Counted from the stretch's first letter, positions 47,089-55,139 are shown. The stretch: DNA of 64,000 nucleotides from Shewanella sp. MTB7 (GCF_027571385.1 NZ_CP085636.1:372001-436000), one strand, 5' to 3'. A program made the numbers and translations. The notes: generated by a model from the sequence alone, not told the origin.

Positions 47089-47580
47089 CTAATGATCACC
47101 GTTCTCAAGCTCAGTAAGATCTTCAACTCCAGCCATATCAGCTAACATTTTTGTATATATTATTAGTACGTTTTGGATTTCGGCAAGTTCAGCTCTAAAT
47201 TCTTTGCATTGCTCAGGGTTATCAAAAGCACCATTAAGCGAGAGTCTATGCCACTTGGCTGTAAACGGCCTGACTATTTGGTTTAGTACGACAATTGCAA
47301 TCTTAGTAAACTCGACACAATAGCGGCCATTGTTTTTCATTACATCGCGTGTAGTTTCAAATATTGAAAAAACACTAGCTAATGCAGCCTTCTCGTCACC
47401 ATGAGCAGCATCTAATGGTTGTGAGGTAATTCTTGTAAGCAGTTCAATGTATAGCTCCCAAGCGGCTGCTTTATCCTCATCTTGAGGATTCCAGTCCATT
47501 TCGAGAAAAGGCGTTTTGATTTTGAGGGAGGTCATGTCCCAGTTTTCTAACCACTTTGACCACTTCATATTTAGCTCCAA
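47089..47580 (-). CDS. Unknown protein (163 aa) between two TIR genes
   Basis: I do not recognise a named family. Mostly helical and acidic: KWLENWDMTSLKIKTPFLEM at the start, EDKAAAWELYIELLTRITSQPL in the first third, IAIVVLNQIVRPFTAKWHRLSL in the middle, and MLADMAGVEDLTELE at the end. No membrane span and no metal-binding cluster. Its coding region overlaps the upstream TIR gene by 10 bases, so it belongs to this operon and may be an adaptor or regulator of the TIR proteins (inference). Confidence 0.7.
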   Translation of the reverse strand: MELNMKWSKWLENWDMTSLKIKTPFLEMDWNPQDEDKAAAWELYIELLTRITSQPLDAAHGDEKAALASVFSIFETTRDVMKNNGRYCVEFTKIAIVVLNQIVRPFTAKWHRLSLNGAFDNPEQCKEFRAELAEIQNVLIIYTKMLADMAGVEDLTELENGDH

Positions 47581-48113
47581 CTCATTGAAGAACGATTCTG
47601 TCCAAACATTTCACGTGAATTATCAGGGTTGAGCTGTCTACGACGAATAAAAGCTTCATGAATCCATTGTTGAACGGTATATGGATCATTTGACCAATTG
47701 TAGATCTTGGCAAAACCACAATCCAAATTGTCTTGCAGCCTTGGAGGTATAGTTCCTTTATTGTATTTACTTGTATCTGTTCTTGGGTAAGTGGGAAGAA
47801 TAATACCAATTAGGCCTGTTCTTGAGTTCAATTTTGTATCGCGAATACTGGATGATATTTCCCAATCAACATGCTTTCTTTTCCATGTTTCCGAGCCAAT
47901 CAAAACTACACTTACGCTTGCTGTACGGATGAATTCATCCCTAATTTTTTGGCGTATGGTTTCTGTTTTTATAAATAGGTCAATGTCACCATCGTTGACA
48001 GCCTTAGTTTCTAAAATGTCATAAACTCCAGAGAAGAGCCTCTCAAATTCAAGTTTATAAGGTTCATCATTTTTGTGGTGGTAACTAATAAATACATTGT
48101 GACGATTACTCAT
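47571..48113 (-). CDS. ThsB-like TIR protein (TIR/DUF1863 type)
   Basis: 180 residues from the ATG at 48113 (GAGGGAG upstream). HNVFISYHHKNDEPYKLEF is the first TIR strand and loop; VSVVLIGSETWKRKHVDWEI carries the likely catalytic Glu85 and closely resembles the VLIGSETxxRxWVxxEI segment of Thoeris ThsB; GLIGIILPTY is the following strand. ThsB proteins sense phage and make a cyclic ADP-ribose isomer. No SIR2-SLOG ThsA gene lies next to it; the only SLOG gene is the one at 52998. Overlaps the 163-aa gene. Confidence 0.82.
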   Translation of the reverse strand: MSNRHNVFISYHHKNDEPYKLEFERLFSGVYDILETKAVNDGDIDLFIKTETIRQKIRDEFIRTASVSVVLIGSETWKRKHVDWEISSSIRDTKLNSRTGLIGIILPTYPRTDTSKYNKGTIPPRLQDNLDCGFAKIYNWSNDPYTVQQWIHEAFIRRRQLNPDNSREMFGQNRSSMSWS

Positions 48114-48157
48114 TCTTTCTCCCTCTAAATTTAACTGTGTATTGCTTCGTGCTATCA

Positions 48158-48774
48158 CTAAGTCTGATTTGCAAGTTTTCTCAATAACTCTTTATGCTGT
48201 TCTTCTGTCATTAAGTCGACTGAAGATATGTCAGCTAGCCGAGTAGGTTCCATATTCTCTAATTTACCAACCATCCCTTGTAACTTTATTTCGTCTCTTA
48301 TAATAAAACGAGCCAGTTCAATATTACGTTGGGCTTTATCTTTATCGATGTAAGTGCTAGGGCTAACAACTTTCCCATCGGATGAAATTCCAACATATAG
48401 AGAATTGTTTTTATGGTTGTTCCGCAGATCGGAAGATGCTTGTGCTTTTTTCATAATATCATCGAAATATTCTTCATTTCCAGATATGAAAATTGTTGCA
48501 GTATGACTAATAGTCTCTTGATTTAACTTAGACTTGTGGTCTCTCAGACGCTTCATGGTCTGTTTCCAATCAACTTCAACACCTGCAATCACTCTACGAC
48601 CAGCAGCATATAGAATATCTCACTTGGCGGTTTCTTCCCTAGCTATGTGAGATAATGTATATGATCAAACATAAGCCATTTTTTAAAGAGAATTTCTGAT
48701 CCTCGGTGCAAGTTTTGCGCATTATCTACTAAAGCCTTAACGTATTTATCGATTTGCCTGATAGTTAGAGACAT
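48158..48774 (-). pseudogene. AbiV-like (HEPN family) gene, disrupted by a frameshift and a stop
   Basis: A perfect AAGGAG precedes ATG at 48774, which opens MSLTIRQIDKYVKALVDNAQ and then breaks at a TAG (48645-48643). In another frame the sequence continues SHIAREETAK, TGA (48622-48620), DILYAAGRRVIAGVEVDWKQ. Combined they resemble AbiV: an N-terminal helix with NAQxLxxxxEILF, the xHxAREExAK core, and W-K-x-x-x-RxRDHKxK. The rest (from 48592) is intact to 48158. So it looks like a recently broken abortive-infection gene, unless the downstream 144-residue piece is made from the GTG at 48592. Confidence 0.7.
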
Positions 48775-48894
48775 CTGGCGCTCCTTTAATTTTGTTATTC
48801 TGCTTACTAAGCCATAGACACTAAATTAAACATTTGGTACGCCCCAAGTTGTATATACGCTTAATATTTTTAGGGAAATTTAGATGAGCGGATC

Positions 48895-49923
48895 TTAAAT
48901 CAAACTTGTTTGAAAAGGTTCAGCATACTTATATTTCTGTTTTGGCCTCTTACCGCTAAATATCGTTCTACAGCGCTTGTCGACCTCACACGCTCCACTA
49001 TTTTCCATGTCCATAAGGGTGTATATGCGCTCATCTTTGGGCAGGAAATGGAATAACTCATCCATAAGCCAGATTTCGTTGTACTTCTTAGCAATCTCGA
49101 ATTGATTTAAAGTAAACCAAAAGAGGCACTCTTCACTGGTCATGTCATCTCGGTCAGAAAATATCCAGTTAATACCCCTTTCACACCCAGGGCCTGAAAT
49201 AACAAAATTATGCTCTGTAAAGGGAAATTCTTTCAGATAAGTGAAATCAATGAAGATCTGGTAGGCGAGAAATTTCCCAATACCAGAGAAACTCATTAGG
49301 TGTGAGTAAACATCTAATTGTGAACGAGCTTTAGATACACCTTGTAGGATACTGTTCTTGTTGTAGTAAACAAACTTGATCATCCGCAGTATCATGTTTT
49401 CTTCAGTTTTCCCCTCAACCGCCAGGACTGCTTTCCCAAAGTTTACCTTTGGGCCCCCTAAAATATAGGCTGCACTGAAAAATACATAGTTGGAATTAAT
49501 TCTCTCTCTCTCTGTTAAACGATTTCTATACTCACTATTAATTTGGGCTAGGGTCAGTCTTTCAAACTCAATAGGCCCTCCCAATAAGTCTAAGGTCTCC
49601 CCTTTGTTGATTACACGGAACAGGAAACAATTAAGTAATTTATCTTCAAATGACATCGATGGATTGTCTATTACATTAGATAGCAGCCACCTAGTTTCTT
49701 TATCCCACTTTCTCTTGGTATTAACAAATTTGTACTTGGCTAAGATCGGGTCCGTCGTCCAAGGGGGTCGCTCTTTGAGAATCTCTTTCTTATAGAAAAT
49801 TGCAGTTCGCTCTCTTTGGTGGTGGAACCATTCTTTGACTACTTCAGGGTTTAGGGTAGGGGTGGCATTCTTAACCTTATCTTCGCGAATATTGCAAAAT
49901 AAGGTATCTTTCTTATAGTTCAT
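48895..49923 (-). CDS. Helix-hairpin-helix thymidine hypermodification protein (5-hmdU kinase helical domain / thymine pyrophosphorylase-like)
   Basis: 342 residues. The phrase RERTAIFYKKEILKERPPWT, then DPILAKYKFVNTKRKWDKETRW, matches the RxxIxxxRxxGxPxPWTxDPILxxYxFxNVxRExDRxT signature of phage base-hypermodification proteins, and FSGIGKFLAYQIFID is the helix-hairpin-helix (GxGxFxAYQI). ISGPGCERGINWIF corresponds to the NPGPGARRGL segment. Such proteins complete thymine hypermodification in phages with 5-hydroxymethyluracil precursors. Which of the two related clades it is I cannot decide. It overlaps the kinase gene by 11 bases. Confidence 0.75.
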   Translation of the reverse strand: MNYKKDTLFCNIREDKVKNATPTLNPEVVKEWFHHQRERTAIFYKKEILKERPPWTTDPILAKYKFVNTKRKWDKETRWLLSNVIDNPSMSFEDKLLNCFLFRVINKGETLDLLGGPIEFERLTLAQINSEYRNRLTERERINSNYVFFSAAYILGGPKVNFGKAVLAVEGKTEENMILRMIKFVYYNKNSILQGVSKARSQLDVYSHLMSFSGIGKFLAYQIFIDFTYLKEFPFTEHNFVISGPGCERGINWIFSDRDDMTSEECLFWFTLNQFEIAKKYNEIWLMDELFHFLPKDERIYTLMDMENSGACEVDKRCRTIFSGKRPKQKYKYAEPFQTSLI

Positions 49924-50455
49924 TTTTTACCTCATTAACGAAAAAGTGCTCAAAGCTCTCGATCCCATCAAACTTGTTCTCAAAAACGTAGTCTGCATGA
50001 GGTTTGTTCTTCTCTATTTCATTATCAAAGTCGTAATCCTGATAGATAGGCTCGGATGGCTGAAGATAAATTATCTTGAAATCATTATTTCTACACCAAA
50101 CAAACTCTTCATTAGTTCTAAGGTCACTAATCACAACGTTACTATATTTTCCCGCTCGAAATTTAGAATCTAACATCCTAATAAATATTAAATTCTCTAT
50201 CTCGCGAAGATGATTCAAATGAAGCCAAATGTTTCTGGGGGAAGTGGTTATCCTCTCATTCTGGCTGGTCAAAATATCCAATGGCTCTTCTTTCACTAAA
50301 GGAGGGTAGTCACGTTTTAACCAAGGATAAATGTTAGTGGCAAGCTCTTTCAGTTGATCACTAAAGGATAACCTTTTGAAATCGTGAATAGAGCACAAAT
50401 GTTCAGCAAGATAGTCTTTGCCAGCTCCAGATATACCCATCAAGGCTAGTTTCAT
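49913..50455 (-). CDS. P-loop deoxynucleoside monophosphate kinase-like protein
   Basis: 180 residues. MKLALMGISGAGKDYLAEHL is a Walker A of the phage dNMP-kinase type (GxxGAGKD). RLSFSDQLKELATNIYPWL and VVISDLRTNEEFVWCR (Walker B-like Asp-Leu-Arg) follow the same fold as T4 gp1 relatives and 5-hmdU DNA kinases. It likely phosphorylates a modified deoxyuridine nucleotide or the base in DNA. Overlaps both neighbours (4 bases with the thymidylate-synthase-like gene). Confidence 0.72.
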   Translation of the reverse strand: MKLALMGISGAGKDYLAEHLCSIHDFKRLSFSDQLKELATNIYPWLKRDYPPLVKEEPLDILTSQNERITTSPRNIWLHLNHLREIENLIFIRMLDSKFRAGKYSNVVISDLRTNEEFVWCRNNDFKIIYLQPSEPIYQDYDFDNEIEKNKPHADYVFENKFDGIESFEHFFVNEVKNEL

Positions 50456-51534
50456 CGCTCTACCTGAGGCTGTTTCTTAAAGCCACTATTAAGAACGCTG
50501 TACCTAAATTCTTCAGAAGTGTGGTGTAAATCTATTTCTTGATGTTGGTCTGCTTTTTTCTCGTACACGAAACAAAGGACGCTAGTTGTATAGTCCCAGA
50601 GTAAATTACCTACAGTTTTAACACTGTAGTAATCGAAAACAGCTCTTGCTTCTTTTACTCCAGAGTCAAATACAAATTCGTCACTGGTGATAAATCCTGT
50701 AATCAAATCAACGAGATTTTCAAAGAATTCCTTGTTTAACTTTATTTCGCTAGGGAATGCCATTGTGCACGATGCATGAAGTTTAAATTGCTGTAAGGCA
50801 TGGTTTTCTATGACATTACAGGCTTGTTTTTCAGTAACATCGTATAAGTGGAGATTGGTGACAGAGTGGTTGTAATAGCCCATTGTTAACGTATCATCTA
50901 CTTCTTTCTTCAGATGTTGCAAAACAAGCTCTTGTATCACAGTGAACTCGAATATGTTGATGTTGCAAACACCAAATAAGATATCACCAGACCTTTGTGT
51001 TACTTTTAAATTTAACTTTTTATTTGGAGTAACGTAGAAATTTAGTAAGTTATTACAAGGAACGTCGAGAGTATTTTCTAAGTTGTACTTGTCTCTCAAA
51101 GATGTATGAGTATCTTCAGATGGAAAGTACAAACTCAGCACTGCTCGCCTGGTGAATACACCATCTTTTTTGAAGCACTCTAAGATGTTCTCCAATTGTC
51201 CAAAAGCGTACAGCCTTTCGCCGTAGGCAGCTCTCCAAGTCATACCATCATCAGAATAGTTTGGAGCTCGGGGTATAAAAAACTCTAAATAGGGCTTGAT
51301 ATCTTTCCTGCCGGCCAAGACCCAGAACGTTTCTGCAATCACAGCAAAGATATTGTTTGTTCTTCCCACCAAATTAAGGTGACGCGCTCGTGAGTTTTCT
51401 AGAATTAACTCAGTATTGTATAGGGTAAGAGTGTTTCCATTTCTGGAAGGCACGCTATGACCATCTGATGTGATTTTTTTTAGAGCCCTGTATGTGAGTT
51501 CGTTGATGCATTGTCCTTTAATGATTTCAATCAT
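50452..51534 (-). CDS. Thymidylate-synthase-like enzyme, probable deoxyuridylate hydroxymethylase
   Basis: 360 residues. Core TS motifs: catalytic Cys160 in DVPCNNLLNFYV, the phosphate-binding QRSGD (180-184), and NINIFEF (Asn193, the uracil-side Asn, one residue offset). FTRRAVLSLYFP gives the other phosphate Arg pair (129-130). Asn161 follows the Cys where thymidylate synthases have His. It is longer than ThyA (264) because of extra insertions. With a kinase and hypermodification gene behind it, a hydroxymethylase making 5-hydroxymethyl-dUMP is more likely than a housekeeping ThyA (inference). Confidence 0.75.
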   Translation of the reverse strand: MIEIIKGQCINELTYRALKKITSDGHSVPSRNGNTLTLYNTELILENSRARHLNLVGRTNNIFAVIAETFWVLAGRKDIKPYLEFFIPRAPNYSDDGMTWRAAYGERLYAFGQLENILECFKKDGVFTRRAVLSLYFPSEDTHTSLRDKYNLENTLDVPCNNLLNFYVTPNKKLNLKVTQRSGDILFGVCNINIFEFTVIQELVLQHLKKEVDDTLTMGYYNHSVTNLHLYDVTEKQACNVIENHALQQFKLHASCTMAFPSEIKLNKEFFENLVDLITGFITSDEFVFDSGVKEARAVFDYYSVKTVGNLLWDYTTSVLCFVYEKKADQHQEIDLHHTSEEFRYSVLNSGFKKQPQVER

Positions 51535-51844
51535 CTACTTTTTCCTTAAAGTCATAGTGTTACATCAATACCAATGAAAGGAACATTATATTGTTCTCTA
51601 GCGGAAACTCTATAGACCTAATTTTTTTGGTCAACCTTTAAATAGGAGAATATGTCACCAACATTTTGGATGTTTGACGTTAATCAAATAATGAACATTT
51701 TTTTAATTGTTTGAAAATGTTTATTTTTATTCAATGGGCGAGTTACTGTAGAATAAAATTTGTGCGCGTATACGGTTATTGAATGGAACATTTATCTGTG
51801 TAAGCTATTTTACTATCTCATATCAACAATTTTAGGTTAAACGT
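51535..51844. promoter_or_regulatory. Divergent spacer of the island, AT-rich, with repeats of GAACAT
   Basis: 310 bases between the hydroxymethylase-like gene and the TIR operon, very AT-rich. AACATTTT (51694-51701) pairs with AAAATGTT (51714-51721) as an inverted repeat. GAACAT also occurs near 51582, 51693 and 51787. It must hold both promoters; the repeats may be operators for a common regulator. No regulator gene is adjacent. Confidence 0.45.
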
Positions 51845-52333
51845 ATGGCTAAAACGATAAAGAATGTTTTTATAAGTCATCACCACAAGGATGATTCTAG
51901 TGTTGATGGATTAACAAAGTTGGTTTCGAAAAAGGATTATGTGTTTAGGAATAGCTCTATACGGGTAAAGCCTGAAAATGAAGCAAGAATAAAAGCTAAG
52001 CAATTAAGCGATAGGACTATCGCACGTTTATTGCGAATGAAGATGAGATGGGCAAGTCAGGTTATCGTTGTTATTGGGAAAGAAACTCATAGTCGAGATT
52101 GGGTCAATTGGGAGATTAAAACTGCCCATCAACTAGGAATACCGATCATCGGCGTGTTTGAAGATGGTTTAAAGGGCCAAGTTGATATTCCGGAAAACCT
52201 AGAAAAATACGCATCAGCTGTCGTCGGTTGGAGAGCTGATTCAGTTGTAGGTGCATTAGATGGGGAGAGCAACTTTCAAAAGCCTGATGGTACTGCTTGG
52301 CCTAAGAATGAGGGGGGGCATTTTACATGTTGA
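51845..52333 (+). CDS. ThsB-like TIR protein, first gene of the TIR-Nmad2-TIR/SLOG operon
   Basis: 162 residues, one TIR domain of the same type as the 47571 gene. KNVFISHHHKDDSSVDGLTKL is the first strand, WASQVIVVIGKETHSRDWVNWEI gives the likely catalytic Glu90, and GIPIIGVFEDG the next strand. It should make an NAD-derived signal (family knowledge). Its stop overlaps the Nmad2 start by 7 bases. Confidence 0.82.
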   Translation: MAKTIKNVFISHHHKDDSSVDGLTKLVSKKDYVFRNSSIRVKPENEARIKAKQLSDRTIARLLRMKMRWASQVIVVIGKETHSRDWVNWEIKTAHQLGIPIIGVFEDGLKGQVDIPENLEKYASAVVGWRADSVVGALDGESNFQKPDGTAWPKNEGGHFTC

Positions 52334-52992
52334 TTCAACCAGGAGCTTCACTGTTTAGTTATGCAATCACAAGGGATTTTGGTTTTGCTCCTAACCCTTT
52401 TAACGGTATCTGTTCACTTGCCACGTGCAAGCCTCAAATCAGAAAGCATGCGAAAGTTGGCGATTGGGTTATGGGCGTTGGTGGAAGTCAGCTCAAACAA
52501 TGCAAACGAAAGTGTATTTTTCTTATGCGAGTATCTGAAATTGTCCAATTTCAGCAGTATTGGAATGACCCTAGATTCTCTCTAAAGAAGCCATGCAGAA
52601 ATGGTAGTCAGGTACAATTACTGGGAGATAATATTTATCATAAGGCTGAAGACGGAAGTTGGGTTCAAGAAGACTCTCATCATAGTAATGAAGATGGCTC
52701 AATCAATGAGCTCAATGTAGAACGTGATACGGGCTCTACTGAAAATGTTCTCCTGTCAGATTACTTTTTTTATTTTGGAGAGAATGCCGTTCCGGTAGAT
52801 CTTGACTTGATAGGCTATAAAAGAATACGTGGTCATAAAAAAACTTCTTTAAGCCCTGAAGTAGGTGGTTACAAATTGATTACGAAAATGGCTTCAGAGT
52901 ACCGTTCTAGCAAAAATATGCTCCTTGGAGACCCTATAAGTTTTGAACTCTCTCATAAGCGAGTTAATCAGGAAACAGGGAAGATTTCTTAA
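52327..52992 (+). CDS. Nmad2 (nucleotide modification associated domain 2) protein
   Basis: 221 residues, a single domain. SLFSYAITRDFGFAPNPFNGICSLATCKPQIRKHAKVGDWVMGVGG is the family N-terminus; FQQYWNDPRFSLKKPCRNGS, GDNIYH, DSHHS and YFFYFGENAVPVDL follow in the family order. Nmad2 was defined by gene neighbourhoods with modified or hypermodified bases, and its biochemistry is unknown. Between two TIR genes with a 5-base gap to the second, it is clearly part of this operon. Confidence 0.75.
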   Translation: MLIQPGASLFSYAITRDFGFAPNPFNGICSLATCKPQIRKHAKVGDWVMGVGGSQLKQCKRKCIFLMRVSEIVQFQQYWNDPRFSLKKPCRNGSQVQLLGDNIYHKAEDGSWVQEDSHHSNEDGSINELNVERDTGSTENVLLSDYFFYFGENAVPVDLDLIGYKRIRGHKKTSLSPEVGGYKLITKMASEYRSSKNMLLGDPISFELSHKRVNQETGKIS

Positions 52993-52997
52993 CAAAC

Positions 52998-55025
52998 ATG
53001 GAAACCCAAATGGACTACTTACCCCCCCTATCTGTAAGTTTTGTTTGGCATCCGTCAGATAAGGATGTTGTACGACCTATTTTAGATTTCTTACAACGAA
53101 ATTTGGCACGTAACAAAGATAAGCCCTTTTCTAGAACACTAAATATTCCCCTTTTTTTCTACAGCTCTCAGTCTGCAAATACCGTTCCCAACACTTTTCC
53201 TCATGCAAACTCAAGCACCAGCATTACGTTTGTTTTTACGAGCAAACATACAATTGGTGTTCCAAGTTGGAAAGCGTATATAGAAGAATCTCCAGTTACT
53301 GATTCAACTTTTATTGTCCCTATTGCGATTGATTATTTTGGCTTAAGTCATGGTGGCAATATTGCAGGTATAAATTGCATACGCTTAGGTGACTTCGAAG
53401 CTTTATCACCAGAGCAGGCAGTTATGTCGGTATCTGTTTCAATGATTCATGAAATAACTCGAGGGTTGAATTGCTCTGGTGATCTATCTAAAGAAGCAGT
53501 AGGTACAGATTCATCTTTGAAACTGTTTTTGAGCCATTGTAAAACGGGAAACACTGGGGTTCGTTATGCTACAGCACTTAAGCGTTATATTGACGACTCC
53601 AACATGACTCGTTTTTTTGATGTGGATGAAATTTCCCCTGGGTTTCCTTTTGAAAGTGAAATTTCTCAGCACATCGCTTCATCTACCTTGGTGATATTAG
53701 AAACTGATGAATACTCTTCACGTTACTGGTGTCAGCGTGAAGTCCTACTCGCTAAGCAACTAAGCCGGCCAATTATTGTTGTCAATTGCTTGGAGAGTTT
53801 TGAAGATAGAATTCTTCCTGCTTCATCAAACGTCCCTTCTCTTCACGTTGAAGCGTGCTCAGATTTGAGTCTCGACGATATTTTGCGAATCCTCATTACT
53901 GCATTGCTGGAATCACTTCGGTGTACTTATGCTCATAAGAAACTTGAGGGGTTCAAACTGGCAAGATGGATACCGTCTGAAAGCTTAGTTTTAGCAAGGC
54001 CTCCCGAAATACAGCAGGTTGTAGAGCTCAAGGGTGAGGGGACAACAATCAACAAAATTTGCTACCCAGAACCTCCAATGTATGAGGAGGAAACCACGTG
54101 GTTAGCTTATTTTAATATGGAAGCGTTTACCCCTTTATGGCGCCAAGAGGACAATAATATATTTGAGAGCTTCAGTATTGGTATATCGATCTCTGACCCT
54201 GCTTATGATAGTGGGGCAACTGACCACATAAACCCTGATTCTTTGACTCATTTATCACAGGATCTTGCTCGACACCTGCTTGCTAGGTCAGCTTCTCTTA
54301 TCTACGGCGGAGACCTAAGAGATAATGGTTTTACACAGTTCATACTAGACGAGGCAAGGGTACTTCAGGAGCGTTTAAAGCAAGTAGCTTCTCCGGTTAA
54401 GAACTTCCTCGCCTGGCCACTGCACCTTGATAGTAAGTCGACAATTCAATTCAGAGCTAAGTATGGTGATGCAATCACTTTAGTAGAGTGCATAGCTCCT
54501 GAAGGTGTGGATGCAGAAAAGTTTTTACCACCGGATACTCCAGATAATTTACTGCATTGGTCTAGAAGTTTGACGCAAATGAGGCAGGACTTAGTAAGCG
54601 AATCAGGAGTCCGTATTTGTGCAGGTGGAAAATTCTCTAATTTCAAAGGGAAGATGCCTGGGGTTCTTGAGGAAATTATGCTCGCCTTGGACTCTGATAA
54701 GCCGCTCTATCTTCTTGGTGGTTTTGGCGGTGTAGTGGGTGAAGTCTCAGATGTACTTTTGCATAAGCAAAAAATCGTGAAGTTGTCTCAAATATGGATT
54801 CAAGATAATCAGGCCGGTTACTCGGAGTTACAGTCCTTAGCTAAAGCAAACAACGAGCATTACGACTCTCTTAAAGTTGAAGATACACTACTCACTTTAG
54901 ATATTGCTTCATTGTCGGCTAATGCAGGCCTTAGCGAGAATGACTATCGCAAGCTAATGGTGACGCCGTTTGTGGATGAATGTGTTCACTTAGTAATGAA
55001 GGGGATCAAAAAGCTGAAATTATAG
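52998..55025 (+). CDS. TIR-SLOG effector protein
   Basis: 675 residues, three parts. About 8-155: a TIR-like fold without clear catalytic residues (SVSFVWHPSDKDVVRPILDFL). About 172-300: a TIR domain, LKLFLSHCKTG, FFDVDEISPG, STLVILETDEYSSRYWCQREVLLAKQL with Glu248. From about 390: a SLOG (Rossmann-like ligand-binding) domain, SLIYGGDLRDNGFTQF (437-446) and LYLLGGFGGVVGEVSDVL. In Thoeris a SLOG domain binds the cyclic ADP-ribose signal and switches on an NADase. By analogy a signal from the TIR genes nearby may activate this TIR, a SIR2-SLOG equivalent with another NADase domain. No known ThsA form matches exactly (from memory). Confidence 0.75.
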   Translation: METQMDYLPPLSVSFVWHPSDKDVVRPILDFLQRNLARNKDKPFSRTLNIPLFFYSSQSANTVPNTFPHANSSTSITFVFTSKHTIGVPSWKAYIEESPVTDSTFIVPIAIDYFGLSHGGNIAGINCIRLGDFEALSPEQAVMSVSVSMIHEITRGLNCSGDLSKEAVGTDSSLKLFLSHCKTGNTGVRYATALKRYIDDSNMTRFFDVDEISPGFPFESEISQHIASSTLVILETDEYSSRYWCQREVLLAKQLSRPIIVVNCLESFEDRILPASSNVPSLHVEACSDLSLDDILRILITALLESLRCTYAHKKLEGFKLARWIPSESLVLARPPEIQQVVELKGEGTTINKICYPEPPMYEEETTWLAYFNMEAFTPLWRQEDNNIFESFSIGISISDPAYDSGATDHINPDSLTHLSQDLARHLLARSASLIYGGDLRDNGFTQFILDEARVLQERLKQVASPVKNFLAWPLHLDSKSTIQFRAKYGDAITLVECIAPEGVDAEKFLPPDTPDNLLHWSRSLTQMRQDLVSESGVRICAGGKFSNFKGKMPGVLEEIMLALDSDKPLYLLGGFGGVVGEVSDVLLHKQKIVKLSQIWIQDNQAGYSELQSLAKANNEHYDSLKVEDTLLTLDIASLSANAGLSENDYRKLMVTPFVDECVHLVMKGIKKLKL

Positions 55026-55070
55026 ATACTGTTCTAGCAAGTTTTGTCCAAAAACGTGTTTAGTTGTCAT

Positions 55071-55124
55071 AAACCAGAAACCAGAAACCAGAAACCAGAA
55101 ACCAGAAACCAGAAACCAGAAACC
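55071..55124. repeat. Heptamer tandem repeat (AAACCAG)n
   Basis: Seven perfect copies of AAACCAG at 55071-55119, then AAACC. It starts 46 bases after the TIR-SLOG stop. Confidence 0.95.
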
Positions 55125-55139
55125 GAAATCGAAGAGACA

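Noticed and set aside
47571..48113. Canonical Thoeris (ThsA + ThsB)
   Set aside because: The ThsB-like gene has no adjacent SIR2-SLOG or macro-domain ThsA; the only SLOG gene is fused to a TIR about 5 kb away on the other strand.
48895..51534. Remnant prophage
   Set aside because: No capsid, tail, integrase or lysis genes; only nucleotide/base-modification genes are present, in a neat overlapping operon.
50452..51534. Housekeeping thymidylate synthase thyA
   Set aside because: Too long (360 versus about 264 residues), Asn after the catalytic Cys, and operon partners are modification genes.
55071..55124. CRISPR array
   Set aside because: The repeats are 7 bases with no spacers; no cas genes are in the window.
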